Source of the DNA: an uncultured Eubacteriales bacterium
GTDB lineage: Bacteria; Bacillota; Clostridia; Oscillospirales; Acutalibacteraceae
Length of the DNA stretch: 64,000 nt
Reading direction: 5' to 3'
Assembly: GCA_949292775.1 (NCBI GenBank)
Contig: CASFBL010000002.1
Span: 124,001-188,000, forward strand
Shown: piece after piece, positions 41,596 through 48,976 of the stretch
Numbering within the stretch: position 1 is the first letter of the stretch
How the letters are laid out: every line of letters begins with the position of its first letter
Program-made: the position numbers and the translations under genes
The notes under the pieces: model-generated
Seen by the model: the letters and a program-made list of their open reading frames with translations, nothing else
Database searches by the model: none
What the model was told of the DNA's origin: nothing

Positions 41596-42519
41596 TTATT
41601 CTTCGTTGCCGGTCAGCGTCAGACTGACAGAAAGCGGGAAATGGTCGCTCGGGTAAACGCCGTCATAGGTGTTTTGCACCACGGCGTAGGAATTCACCGT
41701 AAAGCCGGTTTTTGAAATCATCACATAATCAATGCAGTCGCTGTTAAGCTCTGCGCCCCAGTTTTGATAGGTGGCGCTCGTCATTGTGTTTTCAGTAAGA
41801 TATTTCACATCGTCAAAACTTTCTGTTGCGCTTTTATAGGTCTCGGAATCCTCCGCTGCGTTAAAGTCGCCCATAATCATTGCCGGGTAGCCCCCGAACT
41901 GCGCGATTTTGTCAAGCACGACGGAAATGCCGTTGATGCGCGCTTCGTCACTGACATGGTCTAAGTGCGTGTTGAAAACGACAAAGGTTTCCTTGGTTTC
42001 TTTTTCCTCTAAAATCACATAACTGCAAATACGGTAGCAGGCGGCGTCCCAGTCCTTGCTCATTTGGTCTGGTGTCTCAGACAGCCAAAACGAGCCTTTG
42101 TCTTTCAGATTGTAGAGGTCCTTTCGGTAAAATACCGGGCAGCCTTCCGAGTTTACCGCGTTGTCGCGATAGGTGATGACAGAATCATATTCCGGCAGAG
42201 TGTCACACAAATAAGCATACTGCCACTTGGTCGCTTCCTGGAACCCGATGATTGTGGGTGCTTCGGTTTCAATGTTCTTTAAAATCAAATCCGCGCGGTA
42301 AAACCAGCTTTTCTTGCCCACATCCAAAGGATTCAAGCACCGCAGGTTGCAGCTCATCACGCGTACTTCGCCGGGTGCCAACGCTGCCGTACCGGTTGTT
42401 ACGGTCTGCTTTGCTTTGCGGTAGTGCGGGTAATAGCCAAATACCAACACACCCCAAACCAAAAGGGCGGCTAAGAACAGACAAAATACAGAAAGCAGAA
42501 TTTTTTTCAGAATTTTCAT
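41596..42519 (-). CDS. Membrane-anchored endonuclease/exonuclease/phosphatase family protein
   Basis: A 307-residue protein with an N-terminal membrane helix (about 8-28) and an exo/endonuclease/phosphatase fold outside. Motifs are RVMSCNLRCLNP, IGFQEATKWQ (catalytic Glu), FNTHLDHVSDEAR, MGDFNAAEDSE and the C-terminal YPSDHFPLSV (catalytic Asp-His). Such proteins may act on nucleic acids, phospholipids or phosphoesters; the anchor favours an envelope substrate. GGGGTGATGAG precedes the ATG. It lies 13 bases upstream of the nucleotidyltransferase gene on the same strand, so the two may be co-transcribed. Confidence 0.85.
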   Translation of the reverse strand: MKILKKILLSVFCLFLAALLVWGVLVFGYYPHYRKAKQTVTTGTAALAPGEVRVMSCNLRCLNPLDVGKKSWFYRADLILKNIETEAPTIIGFQEATKWQYAYLCDTLPEYDSVITYRDNAVNSEGCPVFYRKDLYNLKDKGSFWLSETPDQMSKDWDAACYRICSYVILEEKETKETFVVFNTHLDHVSDEARINGISVVLDKIAQFGGYPAMIMGDFNAAEDSETYKSATESFDDVKYLTENTMTSATYQNWGAELNSDCIDYVMISKTGFTVNSYAVVQNTYDGVYPSDHFPLSVSLTLTGNEE

Positions 42520-42539
42520 CTCATCACCCCGTTTTTTTC

Positions 42540-42568
42540 ATTGTAGCATACGAAAAGGGCAATGTCTA
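42540..42568 (-). promoter_or_regulatory. Likely promoter of the phosphatase-nucleotidyltransferase pair
   Basis: On the minus strand TAGACA (42568-42563), 17 bases, TACAAT (42545-42540), about 20 bases before the start codon. Confidence 0.6.
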
Positions 42569-42588
42569 TGTATTTTTGATGCGTGTGT

Positions 42589-43032
42589 TTATTTGTCCAA
42601 CACCATTTGCAAATACGGCAGAAATTGAAAACCAAGACGCTCATAAAGGCGAATGGCGCGGGTGTTTTCGGCTTCAACTTCTAACCGGATGCGCCGCACA
42701 CCTTCAGGCGGATTTTGGCAAAGCGACGCTAAAAAATCACTGCCGATGCGGTGCGCGCGAAAGGCGGGACGAATGTATATCTCCTCCACCCAAAGCACCG
42801 CGCCGCCCGCTTCCGGGGAATAGGATTTTGAGAGAAGCGCATAGCCCGCGGCGTTTTCTTCCCATTCTAAAATATAGCAAAGCAAATAGGCTTCTGACCT
42901 TAGGCACTCTTTGAATGTGTTTTCAAAAAAGAATTCTGGTACGGGCTTTAGCACGGCGTCGCTGTGGTAAAATTCATCCGCCATTTTTAAAAACACTTCC
43001 CGGTCGGTTTCCTGTAACTTGTGAAACTGCAT
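42589..43032 (-). CDS. GNAT family N-acetyltransferase
   Basis: A 147-residue acetyl-CoA-dependent transferase: VLWVEEIYIRPAFRAHRIGS holds the acetyl-CoA binding R/Q-x-x-G-x-G/A region (variant here), and LEVEAENTRAIRLYERLGF is the typical C-terminal segment. The acceptor is unknown. AGAAAGGAGC precedes the ATG. It lies downstream of yebC but behind a terminator. Confidence 0.85.
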   Translation of the reverse strand: MQFHKLQETDREVFLKMADEFYHSDAVLKPVPEFFFENTFKECLRSEAYLLCYILEWEENAAGYALLSKSYSPEAGGAVLWVEEIYIRPAFRAHRIGSDFLASLCQNPPEGVRRIRLEVEAENTRAIRLYERLGFQFLPYLQMVLDK

Positions 43033-43041
43033 ACATGCTCC

Positions 43042-43088
43042 TTTCTAAAAAACAAGCCCGCGTTCACGGCAAAACCGTTTGCGCGGGC
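43042..43088 (-). terminator. Terminator after yebC
   Basis: On the minus strand GCCCGCG and ACGG pair with CCGT and CGCGGGC around a 3-base internal mismatch (43056-43088), followed by CTTGTTTTTTAG. It separates yebC from the GNAT gene. Confidence 0.75.
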
Positions 43089-43108
43089 AGTTCTATTTCC
43101 AAAAAGGC

Positions 43109-43846
43109 TTATTCGTAATCCTCTTCGTTTTCCCAGTTGTGGTAGACTTCCTGAATGTCGTCGCTCTCGTCAAACATTTCAAGCATTCTGCCCATATTCT
43201 GAATATCGTCGGGGTTTGTAAGCTTGGTGTAAGTCGAGGGGATATATTCCACCTCGGCAGAAACATATTTGTAGCCTTTTGCTTCCAAATCGTCGCGCAC
43301 AAGACCCATGTCGTTGGGCTCTGTGCGGATTTCATAGACTTCGCCGTCGGAAAGGAAGTCGGAAGCGCCCGCTTCCAGCGCGTCTTCCATTAACTTGTCT
43401 TCGTCGATATCCTCTTTTTCAATGATGATAACACCCTGGCGGCTGAACATAAACGAAACGCAGCCGGTGGTGCCCATGTTGCCGCCGAATTTGTCAAATG
43501 CGTGGCGCACATCTGCGGCGGTACGGTTGCGGTTGTCGGTCAGCGCTTCAATAATTACAGCGATGCCCGACGGACCATAGCCTTCATATACAATGTTTTC
43601 GTAGTTATCCGCGTTGCCTTCGCCGGCAGCTTTTTTAATGATACGCTCAATGTTGTCGTTCGGCACATTGGCGGCCTTTGCTTTTGCAATAACATCTTTC
43701 AGCTTGGAATTACCCGCAGGGTCAGGGCCGCCCGCTTTTACGGCAACAGCGATTTCACGCCCGATTTTCGTAAACACCTTGGCACGCGCGTTATCAGTCT
43801 TTTCTTTTTTGCGCTTAATGGTGCTCCATTTGGAATGTCCTGACAT
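43109..43846 (-). CDS. yebC: YebC/PmpR family regulator
   Basis: A 245-residue protein of the YebC family: start MSGHSKWSTIKRKKEK, ARAKVFTKIGREIAVAVK, NIERIIKKAAGEG, YEGYGPSGIAVIIEALTDN and NRTAADVRHAF are diagnostic. Members act as DNA-binding regulators in some bacteria, and related proteins act in translation of proline-rich stretches or as mitochondrial translation activators, so either role is possible. GAAGGTGAAAC precedes the ATG. It has its own promoter and terminator. Confidence 0.95.
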   Translation of the reverse strand: MSGHSKWSTIKRKKEKTDNARAKVFTKIGREIAVAVKAGGPDPAGNSKLKDVIAKAKAANVPNDNIERIIKKAAGEGNADNYENIVYEGYGPSGIAVIIEALTDNRNRTAADVRHAFDKFGGNMGTTGCVSFMFSRQGVIIIEKEDIDEDKLMEDALEAGASDFLSDGEVYEIRTEPNDMGLVRDDLEAKGYKYVSAEVEYIPSTYTKLTNPDDIQNMGRMLEMFDESDDIQEVYHNWENEEDYE

Positions 43847-43877
43847 AGTTTCACCTTCTTATAAAATTACGCACAAT

Positions 43878-43906
43878 AGTTTACCATAGTATTTTATTTT
43901 TCGCAA
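43878..43906 (-). promoter_or_regulatory. Likely promoter of yebC
   Basis: On the minus strand TTGCGA (43906-43901), 17 bases, TAAACT (43883-43878), about 30 bases before the start codon. Confidence 0.6.
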
Positions 43907-43979
43907 GATGCGTTTGTAAAATCGCGTCGGCTGAAGTCCGGCTTTTCACCTGATTTTTTGCTTTTCAGCGGCTGCAACC

Positions 43980-44007
43980 TTGCATAAGCGAAAAAATGTG
44001 GTACAAT
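43980..44007 (+). promoter_or_regulatory. Likely promoter of uxaC
   Basis: TTGCAT (43980-43985), 16 bases, TACAAT (44002-44007), 36 bases before the gene. Confidence 0.65.
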
Positions 44008-44017
44008 AATTTTGTAC
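44001..44017. promoter_or_regulatory. Palindrome over the uxaC -10, likely operator
   Basis: GTACAA (44001-44006), TAATT, TTGTAC (44012-44017) is a perfect 6+6 inverted repeat that overlaps the -10 and the start of transcription. A GntR-type (ExuR/UxuR-like) hexuronate repressor is a reasonable guess for the binder. Confidence 0.55.
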
Positions 44018-44042
44018 ATTCGTTTTTTTAGGAGGACGCGTG

Positions 44043-45446
44043 ATGAAGAAGTTTATGGATAAGGATTTTTTGCTGACCACCAAAACCGCCAAGGAACTTT
44101 ACCGCCGCGGCGCGGAAAAAACGCCGATTTTTGACTGGCATTGTCACCTGTCGCCCAAAGAGATTTACGAAAACAAACAGCCTGCCGACATTGCGGAGCT
44201 TTGGCTTTCCGGCGACCACTACAAATGGCGTGTGATGCGCTCGTGCGGCATCTCGGAAGAATATATCACCGGGCAGAAAAGCGGCTATGAAAAATTCAAA
44301 GCGTTCGCAGCAAGCCTGCCTTACTGCATCGGTAACCCTATGTATCACTGGACACATCTCGAATTGCAGCGGTATTTCGGCGTGGAAACCCCGCTTTCAG
44401 AAAAGACCGCAGACGAGATTTATCAGAAATGCAACGAAAAAATCAAAGCGGGCGGCTTTACCCCGCGCGAACTGATTGAAAAATCCAATGTCGCGTGCGT
44501 CTGCACGACCGACGACCCGGCAGATACCCTCGAATACCACGGGCTTCTGCGAAAAGAAAAGGATTTCAAGTGCCGCGTGCTTCCCGCATTTCGCCCGGAC
44601 AAGGCGCTGGGGCTGGAACTGCCGACCTTTATCCCGTGGATTACTGCGATGGAAAAAGCAGTCCGCCGCGAGATTCACACCTTTGCGGAGCTGAAAGCGG
44701 CGCTTTTAGAGCGTATGGATTGGTTCGGAGAAAACGGCTGCTGTGCAAGTGACCACGCGTTTACCTATGTGCCGTATGCGCCTGCCACGGATTCTGAAAT
44801 CGAAAAGATTTTCAAAAAAGGGCTTATCGGCGGCACGCTTTCTACTGCGGAGCTCAACAAATACCGCACGGCGCTGATGCTGTTTTTGGGCGCGGAATAC
44901 GCCCGCCGTGGTTGGGTTATGGAGCTGCATATGGGTCCCATGCGCAACAACAACCGCAAAATGTTTGCACGCTTAGGGCCTGATACCGGCTTCGATTCCA
45001 TTGACGACCACGAAATTGCACAGGGGCTGTCCGGCTTTATGGATGCGCTGGAAGTCAAGGGCAATCTGCCGAAAACCGTGCTGTTTTGCTTGAATCCCAA
45101 AGACAACTATGTGCTCGGCACAATGCTCGGCAACTTCCAAAGCAGTGAAGTGCCTTCCAAGATCCAGTTCGGCTCGGCCTGGTGGTTCAACGACAATTAC
45201 GACGGCATGCGTGAACAGATGAAAGCGCTCTCAAATCTCGGCGTGCTCGGCAAATTTGTCGGCATGGTCACCGATTCGCGCAGCTTCCTTTCCTATCCGC
45301 GCCACGAATATTTCCGCCGCATTTTGTGTGAACTGATAGGCGACTTGGTGGAAGAGGGGAAATACCCCAATGACCTCGAGTTTTTATCTAAAGTGACTGC
45401 GGACATTTCCTATTACAATGCCGCGAAGTATTTCGGCATCGAATAA
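44043..45446 (+). CDS. uxaC: Glucuronate/galacturonate isomerase
   Basis: Converts D-glucuronate to D-fructuronate and D-galacturonate to D-tagaturonate, first step of hexuronate breakdown. The 467-residue protein has the family length. Metal-binding TPIFDWHCHLSPKEI is near residue 28, and TTDDPADTLEYH, ELHMGPMRNNN, and SAWWFNDNYDGMREQM are all typical. The ATG at 44043 has AGGAGG 6 bases ahead; an adjacent GTG at 44040 is less likely. It is isolated from other uronate genes, so the rest of the pathway must lie elsewhere. Confidence 0.95.
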   Translation: MKKFMDKDFLLTTKTAKELYRRGAEKTPIFDWHCHLSPKEIYENKQPADIAELWLSGDHYKWRVMRSCGISEEYITGQKSGYEKFKAFAASLPYCIGNPMYHWTHLELQRYFGVETPLSEKTADEIYQKCNEKIKAGGFTPRELIEKSNVACVCTTDDPADTLEYHGLLRKEKDFKCRVLPAFRPDKALGLELPTFIPWITAMEKAVRREIHTFAELKAALLERMDWFGENGCCASDHAFTYVPYAPATDSEIEKIFKKGLIGGTLSTAELNKYRTALMLFLGAEYARRGWVMELHMGPMRNNNRKMFARLGPDTGFDSIDDHEIAQGLSGFMDALEVKGNLPKTVLFCLNPKDNYVLGTMLGNFQSSEVPSKIQFGSAWWFNDNYDGMREQMKALSNLGVLGKFVGMVTDSRSFLSYPRHEYFRRILCELIGDLVEEGKYPNDLEFLSKVTADISYYNAAKYFGIE

Positions 45447-45469
45447 GATAAACGCAAAAGGCAAGAAAA

Positions 45470-45510
45470 AACAGCGGGAAAAGCAAGCGCTTTTTCCGCT
45501 GTTTTCGTTT
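45470..45510. terminator. Bidirectional terminator between uxaC and the SCP2 gene
   Basis: AACAGCGGGAAAAGC (45470-45484) pairs with the sequence ending TTTTTCCGCTGTT at 45503 (one G-T pair), followed by TTCGTTT. A-rich sequence on the left allows use in the other direction. Confidence 0.85.
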
Positions 45511-45519
45511 GTGCGTATG

Positions 45520-45843
45520 TTACTTAACAAGATCAATGAGCGTCAGCACTGCGCCGGGGTCGCCGTTTACGGCAACCTTGCCGGTGGTGTAAGCGATGAC
45601 CGGGTTGAGCTTGCCGTCGAGAATCTTCAAGAGATTGGTCGGCGCAACGGTAACGACCGCTTTGTTGTCGTGATAGTCATAAGGCTCAACATTGACCTTG
45701 CCGTCTTTGGCCTCGATGTAGAAAATACCCTCTACATTTTTTCCGACCAGATTTACCTGAATGGCGAGTGTGCCGTTCACACTGGAAGCATCAACATTTT
45801 CATATTTTGCCTTAACCTTGGCAACCACCTGTTCGTATGTCAT
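45520..45843 (-). CDS. SCP2 sterol-binding domain-like protein
   Basis: A 107-residue single-domain protein of the SCP-2 fold: GTLAIQVNLVGKNVEGIFYI, then KVNVEPYDYHDNKAVVTV, LLKILDGKLNPVIAYTTGKV and the final VNGDPGAVLTLIDL are typical. These domains bind lipids or acyl chains; the bacterial stand-alone form has no fixed role. AAAGGAGG lies 9 bases before the ATG at 45843, so the TTG three codons earlier is rejected. Single gene with its own promoter. Confidence 0.88.
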   Translation of the reverse strand: MTYEQVVAKVKAKYENVDASSVNGTLAIQVNLVGKNVEGIFYIEAKDGKVNVEPYDYHDNKAVVTVAPTNLLKILDGKLNPVIAYTTGKVAVNGDPGAVLTLIDLVK

Positions 45844-45868
45844 TGGAAACAACCTCCTTTACATTCTT

Positions 45869-45897
45869 ATTTTAGCATATGCCTTTCGTTCCTGCAA
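45869..45897 (-). promoter_or_regulatory. Likely promoter of the SCP2 gene
   Basis: On the minus strand TTGCAG (45897-45892), 17 bases, TAAAAT (45874-45869), about 25 bases before the start codon. Confidence 0.6.
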
Positions 45898-46012
45898 CGC
45901 TTTTTCATCGTGAAAAAGCCGGTTTTTTCGACCGTGTTTTCAGGCTTTTTAGACAGAATGACGCACAAAAGCGCAAAAACTCGTCTGCTGTTTTTGAAAC
46001 GCAAGAAAATGA

Positions 46013-46041
46013 GTGACAAAGCGGTGATTTTATTGTATAAT
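46013..46041 (+). promoter_or_regulatory. Likely promoter of the hydrolase gene
   Basis: GTGACA (46013-46018), 17 bases, TATAAT (46036-46041), 49 bases before the start. With no terminator seen after the hydrolase it may also serve miaB. Confidence 0.7.
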
Positions 46042-46090
46042 ACATTCTGTATGAAAAGATTCATCTGTAATCGGATTTCGGAGGTATCAT

Positions 46091-47029
46091 ATGGCGATTG
46101 TCAGAACAGAAGCATATTTTAATTCTTCTACCGGACACAACAAAATCCGCACGCGCATTTGGCAAGAAGACTCCCTTTCGCCTATTGGCGTATTTCAGAT
46201 TGCGCACGGCATGGCGGAGCATATTGAGCGCTATGATGACTTTGCCTGTTTTCTTGCAGGCAACGGTTTTGTCGTCTGCGGCAACGACCACCTCGGTCAC
46301 GGCAAGTCTGTAAATGACCACGCTGACCTCGGCTATTTCGCCGAAAAAGACGGCGACAAGCGCCTGGTTGACGATATGCACATTTTAACGAAAATCATGA
46401 AAAAGAAATATCCGGATCTGCCCTATTTCTTGTTCGGTCACAGCATGGGCTCGCTTTGCGCGCGCGTTTACACCACGCACTTCGGCTATGAGCTTTCCGG
46501 TGTCATTTATTGCGGCACAGCGGAACTGCCCGCCGTTGCGGAAGCAGCGCTGCCCGCCGTGCAGGCGCTTTGCGAAAAATTCGGTGCTAAGACCGATGTT
46601 TCTGCGCTCGGCGATGTGTTTAACACCGTTTGCAATCTTTCCGTCCGCGAAAAAGACAGTCTGCCTGTCGCGTGGCTCAGCCGCAACCGGAAAAATCAGG
46701 AAAACTATTTAAGCGATCCGCTTTGCGGCTTCCCGCTGAAACTGGGCGGCTACCGCGATTTGTTTGCACTTGCCGTGGAATGTGGTCGGCGAGAATGGGC
46801 GACGCTTGTCCCGGAAGAGCTTCCTATTATGATTATTTCCGGCGCGAAAGACCCGGTCGGCTTTAACGGCAAAGGCACGCTGTCTGTGGCAGATAATCTG
46901 GTGCTTGCCGGGCACGAGCCGACGGTCATCCTTTACCCCGGCGACCGTCACGAGATTTTGCTGGAGGACGACCACGAAATCGTTTATAACGACATTCTTT
47001 CGTGGCTGCACTCGATTTATCTTTCCTAA
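46091..47029 (+). CDS. Alpha/beta hydrolase (monoacylglycerol lipase/lysophospholipase-like)
   Basis: A 312-residue serine hydrolase: FQIAHGMAEHIERYDDFACFL holds the HG oxyanion region, GHGKSVNDHADLGYF follows, and FGHSMGSL contains the nucleophile Ser. Asp in SGAKDPVGFNGKG and His in YPGDRHEILLE complete the triad. This pattern matches the serine-aminopeptidase S33/monoglyceride lipase group; the natural substrate is probably a glycerolipid ester. GGAGGTATC precedes the ATG. It lies 18 bases before miaB. Confidence 0.9.
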   Translation: MAIVRTEAYFNSSTGHNKIRTRIWQEDSLSPIGVFQIAHGMAEHIERYDDFACFLAGNGFVVCGNDHLGHGKSVNDHADLGYFAEKDGDKRLVDDMHILTKIMKKKYPDLPYFLFGHSMGSLCARVYTTHFGYELSGVIYCGTAELPAVAEAALPAVQALCEKFGAKTDVSALGDVFNTVCNLSVREKDSLPVAWLSRNRKNQENYLSDPLCGFPLKLGGYRDLFALAVECGRREWATLVPEELPIMIISGAKDPVGFNGKGTLSVADNLVLAGHEPTVILYPGDRHEILLEDDHEIVYNDILSWLHSIYLS

Positions 47030-47047
47030 TTTTCCAAACAGGAGTTT

Positions 47048-48466
47048 ATGATTTTGGCACAGAAAACACAGATTTCAGAAACCGAGCTTCTCTCGCAGCA
47101 GCAGTATGCCATGCAGGTGCATTCGATTTTGCAAGACCGCCTGCAACGCGCGCCGAAAGCGTTTGTGCACACTTATGGCTGTCAGGGCAATGTCGCCGAC
47201 AGCGAGCGCATGAAGGGCATGCTTTGTGAAATGGGCTACACCTTCTGCGCAACCCCTGCCGAAGCTGATTTGATTTTATATAATACCTGTGCGGTGCGTG
47301 AGCACGCAGAGGACCGGGTGTTCGGCAATGTCGGCGCCATTAAGACTTATAAAAAACAAAATCCCAATCTCATTATTGCGCTTTGCGGCTGTATGATGCA
47401 GCAGCAGCATGTGCGTGACCGCATCTATCAAAGCTATCCGTTTGTTGATTTGGTGTTCGGCACGCATGTGACGCACCGCCTGCCGGAACTGCTTTACAAA
47501 GCCCTGACCGGCAAAAAACGGGTTGTCTGCGCACCGGACGACAGCTGCGCCGTTGCAGAACACCTGCCGGTTTACCGCGACAGCGGTTTCCGCGCATGGC
47601 TGCCGATTATGTACGGCTGCGACAATTTCTGCACTTATTGCATCGTGCCGTATGTCCGCGGTCGGGAACGCAGCCGTGAACCTGAAGAGGTGTTGCGCGA
47701 AGCGCGCGAAATCATCGCCGCAGGTTATAAAGAAATCACCCTCTTAGGGCAGAATGTCAATTCCTACGGCAAAAACAACCAAACGCCGATGAATTTTGCA
47801 GAGCTTCTGCGCGCAATCAACGACCTGCCCGGCGACTTTAAAATTCGCTTTATGACCTCCCACCCGAAAGATTGCACCAAAGAGCTTATTGATACCATAG
47901 CTTCGTGTGAAAAGGTTTCCAAGCACCTGCACTTGCCGTTTCAGTCCGGCAACGACCGGGTGCTAAAAGCGATGAACCGCCACTACACGCGCGAAAAATA
48001 TTTGGAACTGATTCGCTACGCCAAGGAAAAGATTCCGAACCTGTCGCTGACAAGCGATGTGATTGTCGGCTTCCCGGGCGAGACCTATGAGGAATTCTGC
48101 GACACGCTGTCGCTTATTCGCGAAGTGGAGTTCACTTCGCTTTTCACCTTTATTTTCTCGCCGCGTCAAGGCACAAAAGCGGCGGAAATGCCCGACCCTG
48201 TTTCTCACGAAGAAAAAACCAAATGGTTTCAGGAGCTTTGCGCTTTGCAGGAAGAAATTGCGGCCCGCCGTACAAAGGAAATGGTTGGCAAGACCTATAC
48301 CGTTTTGGTTGAGGGTGTCAGCAAACACGATGAAAACAAGCTTTCCGGCAGAACCGACGGCAATGTGATTGTCGAATTTCCGGGGGAGAAATCCCTTGTC
48401 GGCAATTACTGTCAGGTGCGCGTGTGTGAAGCGAAAAGCTGGGTGCTTTTCGGCGAAAAACTTTGA
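47048..48466 (+). CDS. miaB: tRNA-2-methylthio-N6-dimethylallyladenosine synthase MiaB
   Basis: Radical-SAM methylthiotransferase acting on i6A37 of tRNAs reading U-starting codons. The 472-residue protein has an N-terminal MTTase domain with three cluster cysteines (TYGCQGNVADSER, YNTCAVREHAE, ALCGCMMQ), radical-SAM motif YGCDNFCTYCIVPYVRGRERSR (CxxxCxxC, in two parts) and a C-terminal TRAM domain. The ATG at 47048 lies only 3 bases after AGGAG, while a TTG at 47054 is spaced 9 bases, so the true start may be 47054. MiaA, which makes its substrate, is encoded downstream at 53643. Confidence 0.95.
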   Translation: MILAQKTQISETELLSQQQYAMQVHSILQDRLQRAPKAFVHTYGCQGNVADSERMKGMLCEMGYTFCATPAEADLILYNTCAVREHAEDRVFGNVGAIKTYKKQNPNLIIALCGCMMQQQHVRDRIYQSYPFVDLVFGTHVTHRLPELLYKALTGKKRVVCAPDDSCAVAEHLPVYRDSGFRAWLPIMYGCDNFCTYCIVPYVRGRERSREPEEVLREAREIIAAGYKEITLLGQNVNSYGKNNQTPMNFAELLRAINDLPGDFKIRFMTSHPKDCTKELIDTIASCEKVSKHLHLPFQSGNDRVLKAMNRHYTREKYLELIRYAKEKIPNLSLTSDVIVGFPGETYEEFCDTLSLIREVEFTSLFTFIFSPRQGTKAAEMPDPVSHEEKTKWFQELCALQEEIAARRTKEMVGKTYTVLVEGVSKHDENKLSGRTDGNVIVEFPGEKSLVGNYCQVRVCEAKSWVLFGEKL

Positions 48467-48526
48467 TAAATTTCCCCCTGTCGGGCGATTTATAATAGAC
48501 AAAATACAAAAAAACAGGAGAACACT

Positions 48527-48934
48527 ATGGAACTTGAAAAACTCGCAAGAGAACTCGGCGCAGCCATTCAGAAAGACCAGGTCTATCTGGACTACGAAGC
48601 GGCGCGCAAAGCAAACGACGCTGACGAAGAACTCAATGCTCTGATGGGCAAAATCCGTCTGGTACAGCTTTCTTATCAGCAGGAAGCTGCGAAAGAAACC
48701 CCCGATGAGCAGAAAATGCAGGCGTTCAACGAGGAATTCAACGGCGTTTATAATCAAATTATGGCAAACCCCAATATGCAGGCGTTCGAAAAGGCAAGAA
48801 ACGCGGTAGACGAAATGATGAACTATCTCACTGGCATTCTTGCGATGTGCGTAAACGGTGAAGACCCCGCAACCTGCGACCCGACCGCGCACAACTGCGG
48901 CGGCGAGTGCAGCTCCTGCAGCGGCTGCCACTAA
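48527..48934 (+). CDS. YlbF/YmcA (RicA/RicF-like) regulator with Cys-rich tail
   Basis: A 135-residue helical protein: KLARELGAAIQKDQVYLDYEAARKAND (in two parts) and YNQIMANPNMQAFEKARNAVDEMM are typical of the YlbF family. In Bacillus, YmcA sits directly after miaB and, with YlbF and YaaT, binds Fe-S clusters and affects RNase Y. The same position here supports orthology. The C-terminal 28 residues carry seven cysteines (MCVNGED, TCDPTAHNC, GECSSCSGC), suggesting a cluster or metal site. GGAGAACACT precedes the ATG. Confidence 0.87.
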   Translation: MELEKLARELGAAIQKDQVYLDYEAARKANDADEELNALMGKIRLVQLSYQQEAAKETPDEQKMQAFNEEFNGVYNQIMANPNMQAFEKARNAVDEMMNYLTGILAMCVNGEDPATCDPTAHNCGGECSSCSGCH

Positions 48935-48976
48935 GGCAAAACAAAATTTCTGAAAATCTCCGAGGCGAGGCAAACT

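Noticed and set aside
48463..48496. Promoter TTGATA...TATAAT before the ylbF-like gene
   Set aside because: The spacer is 22 bases, too long for a sigma-A promoter; the -10-like TATAAT alone is not enough.
47963..48973. 336-codon open frame on the minus strand
   Set aside because: It runs antisense to miaB and the YlbF gene, both of which are well supported, and shows no protein-family motif.
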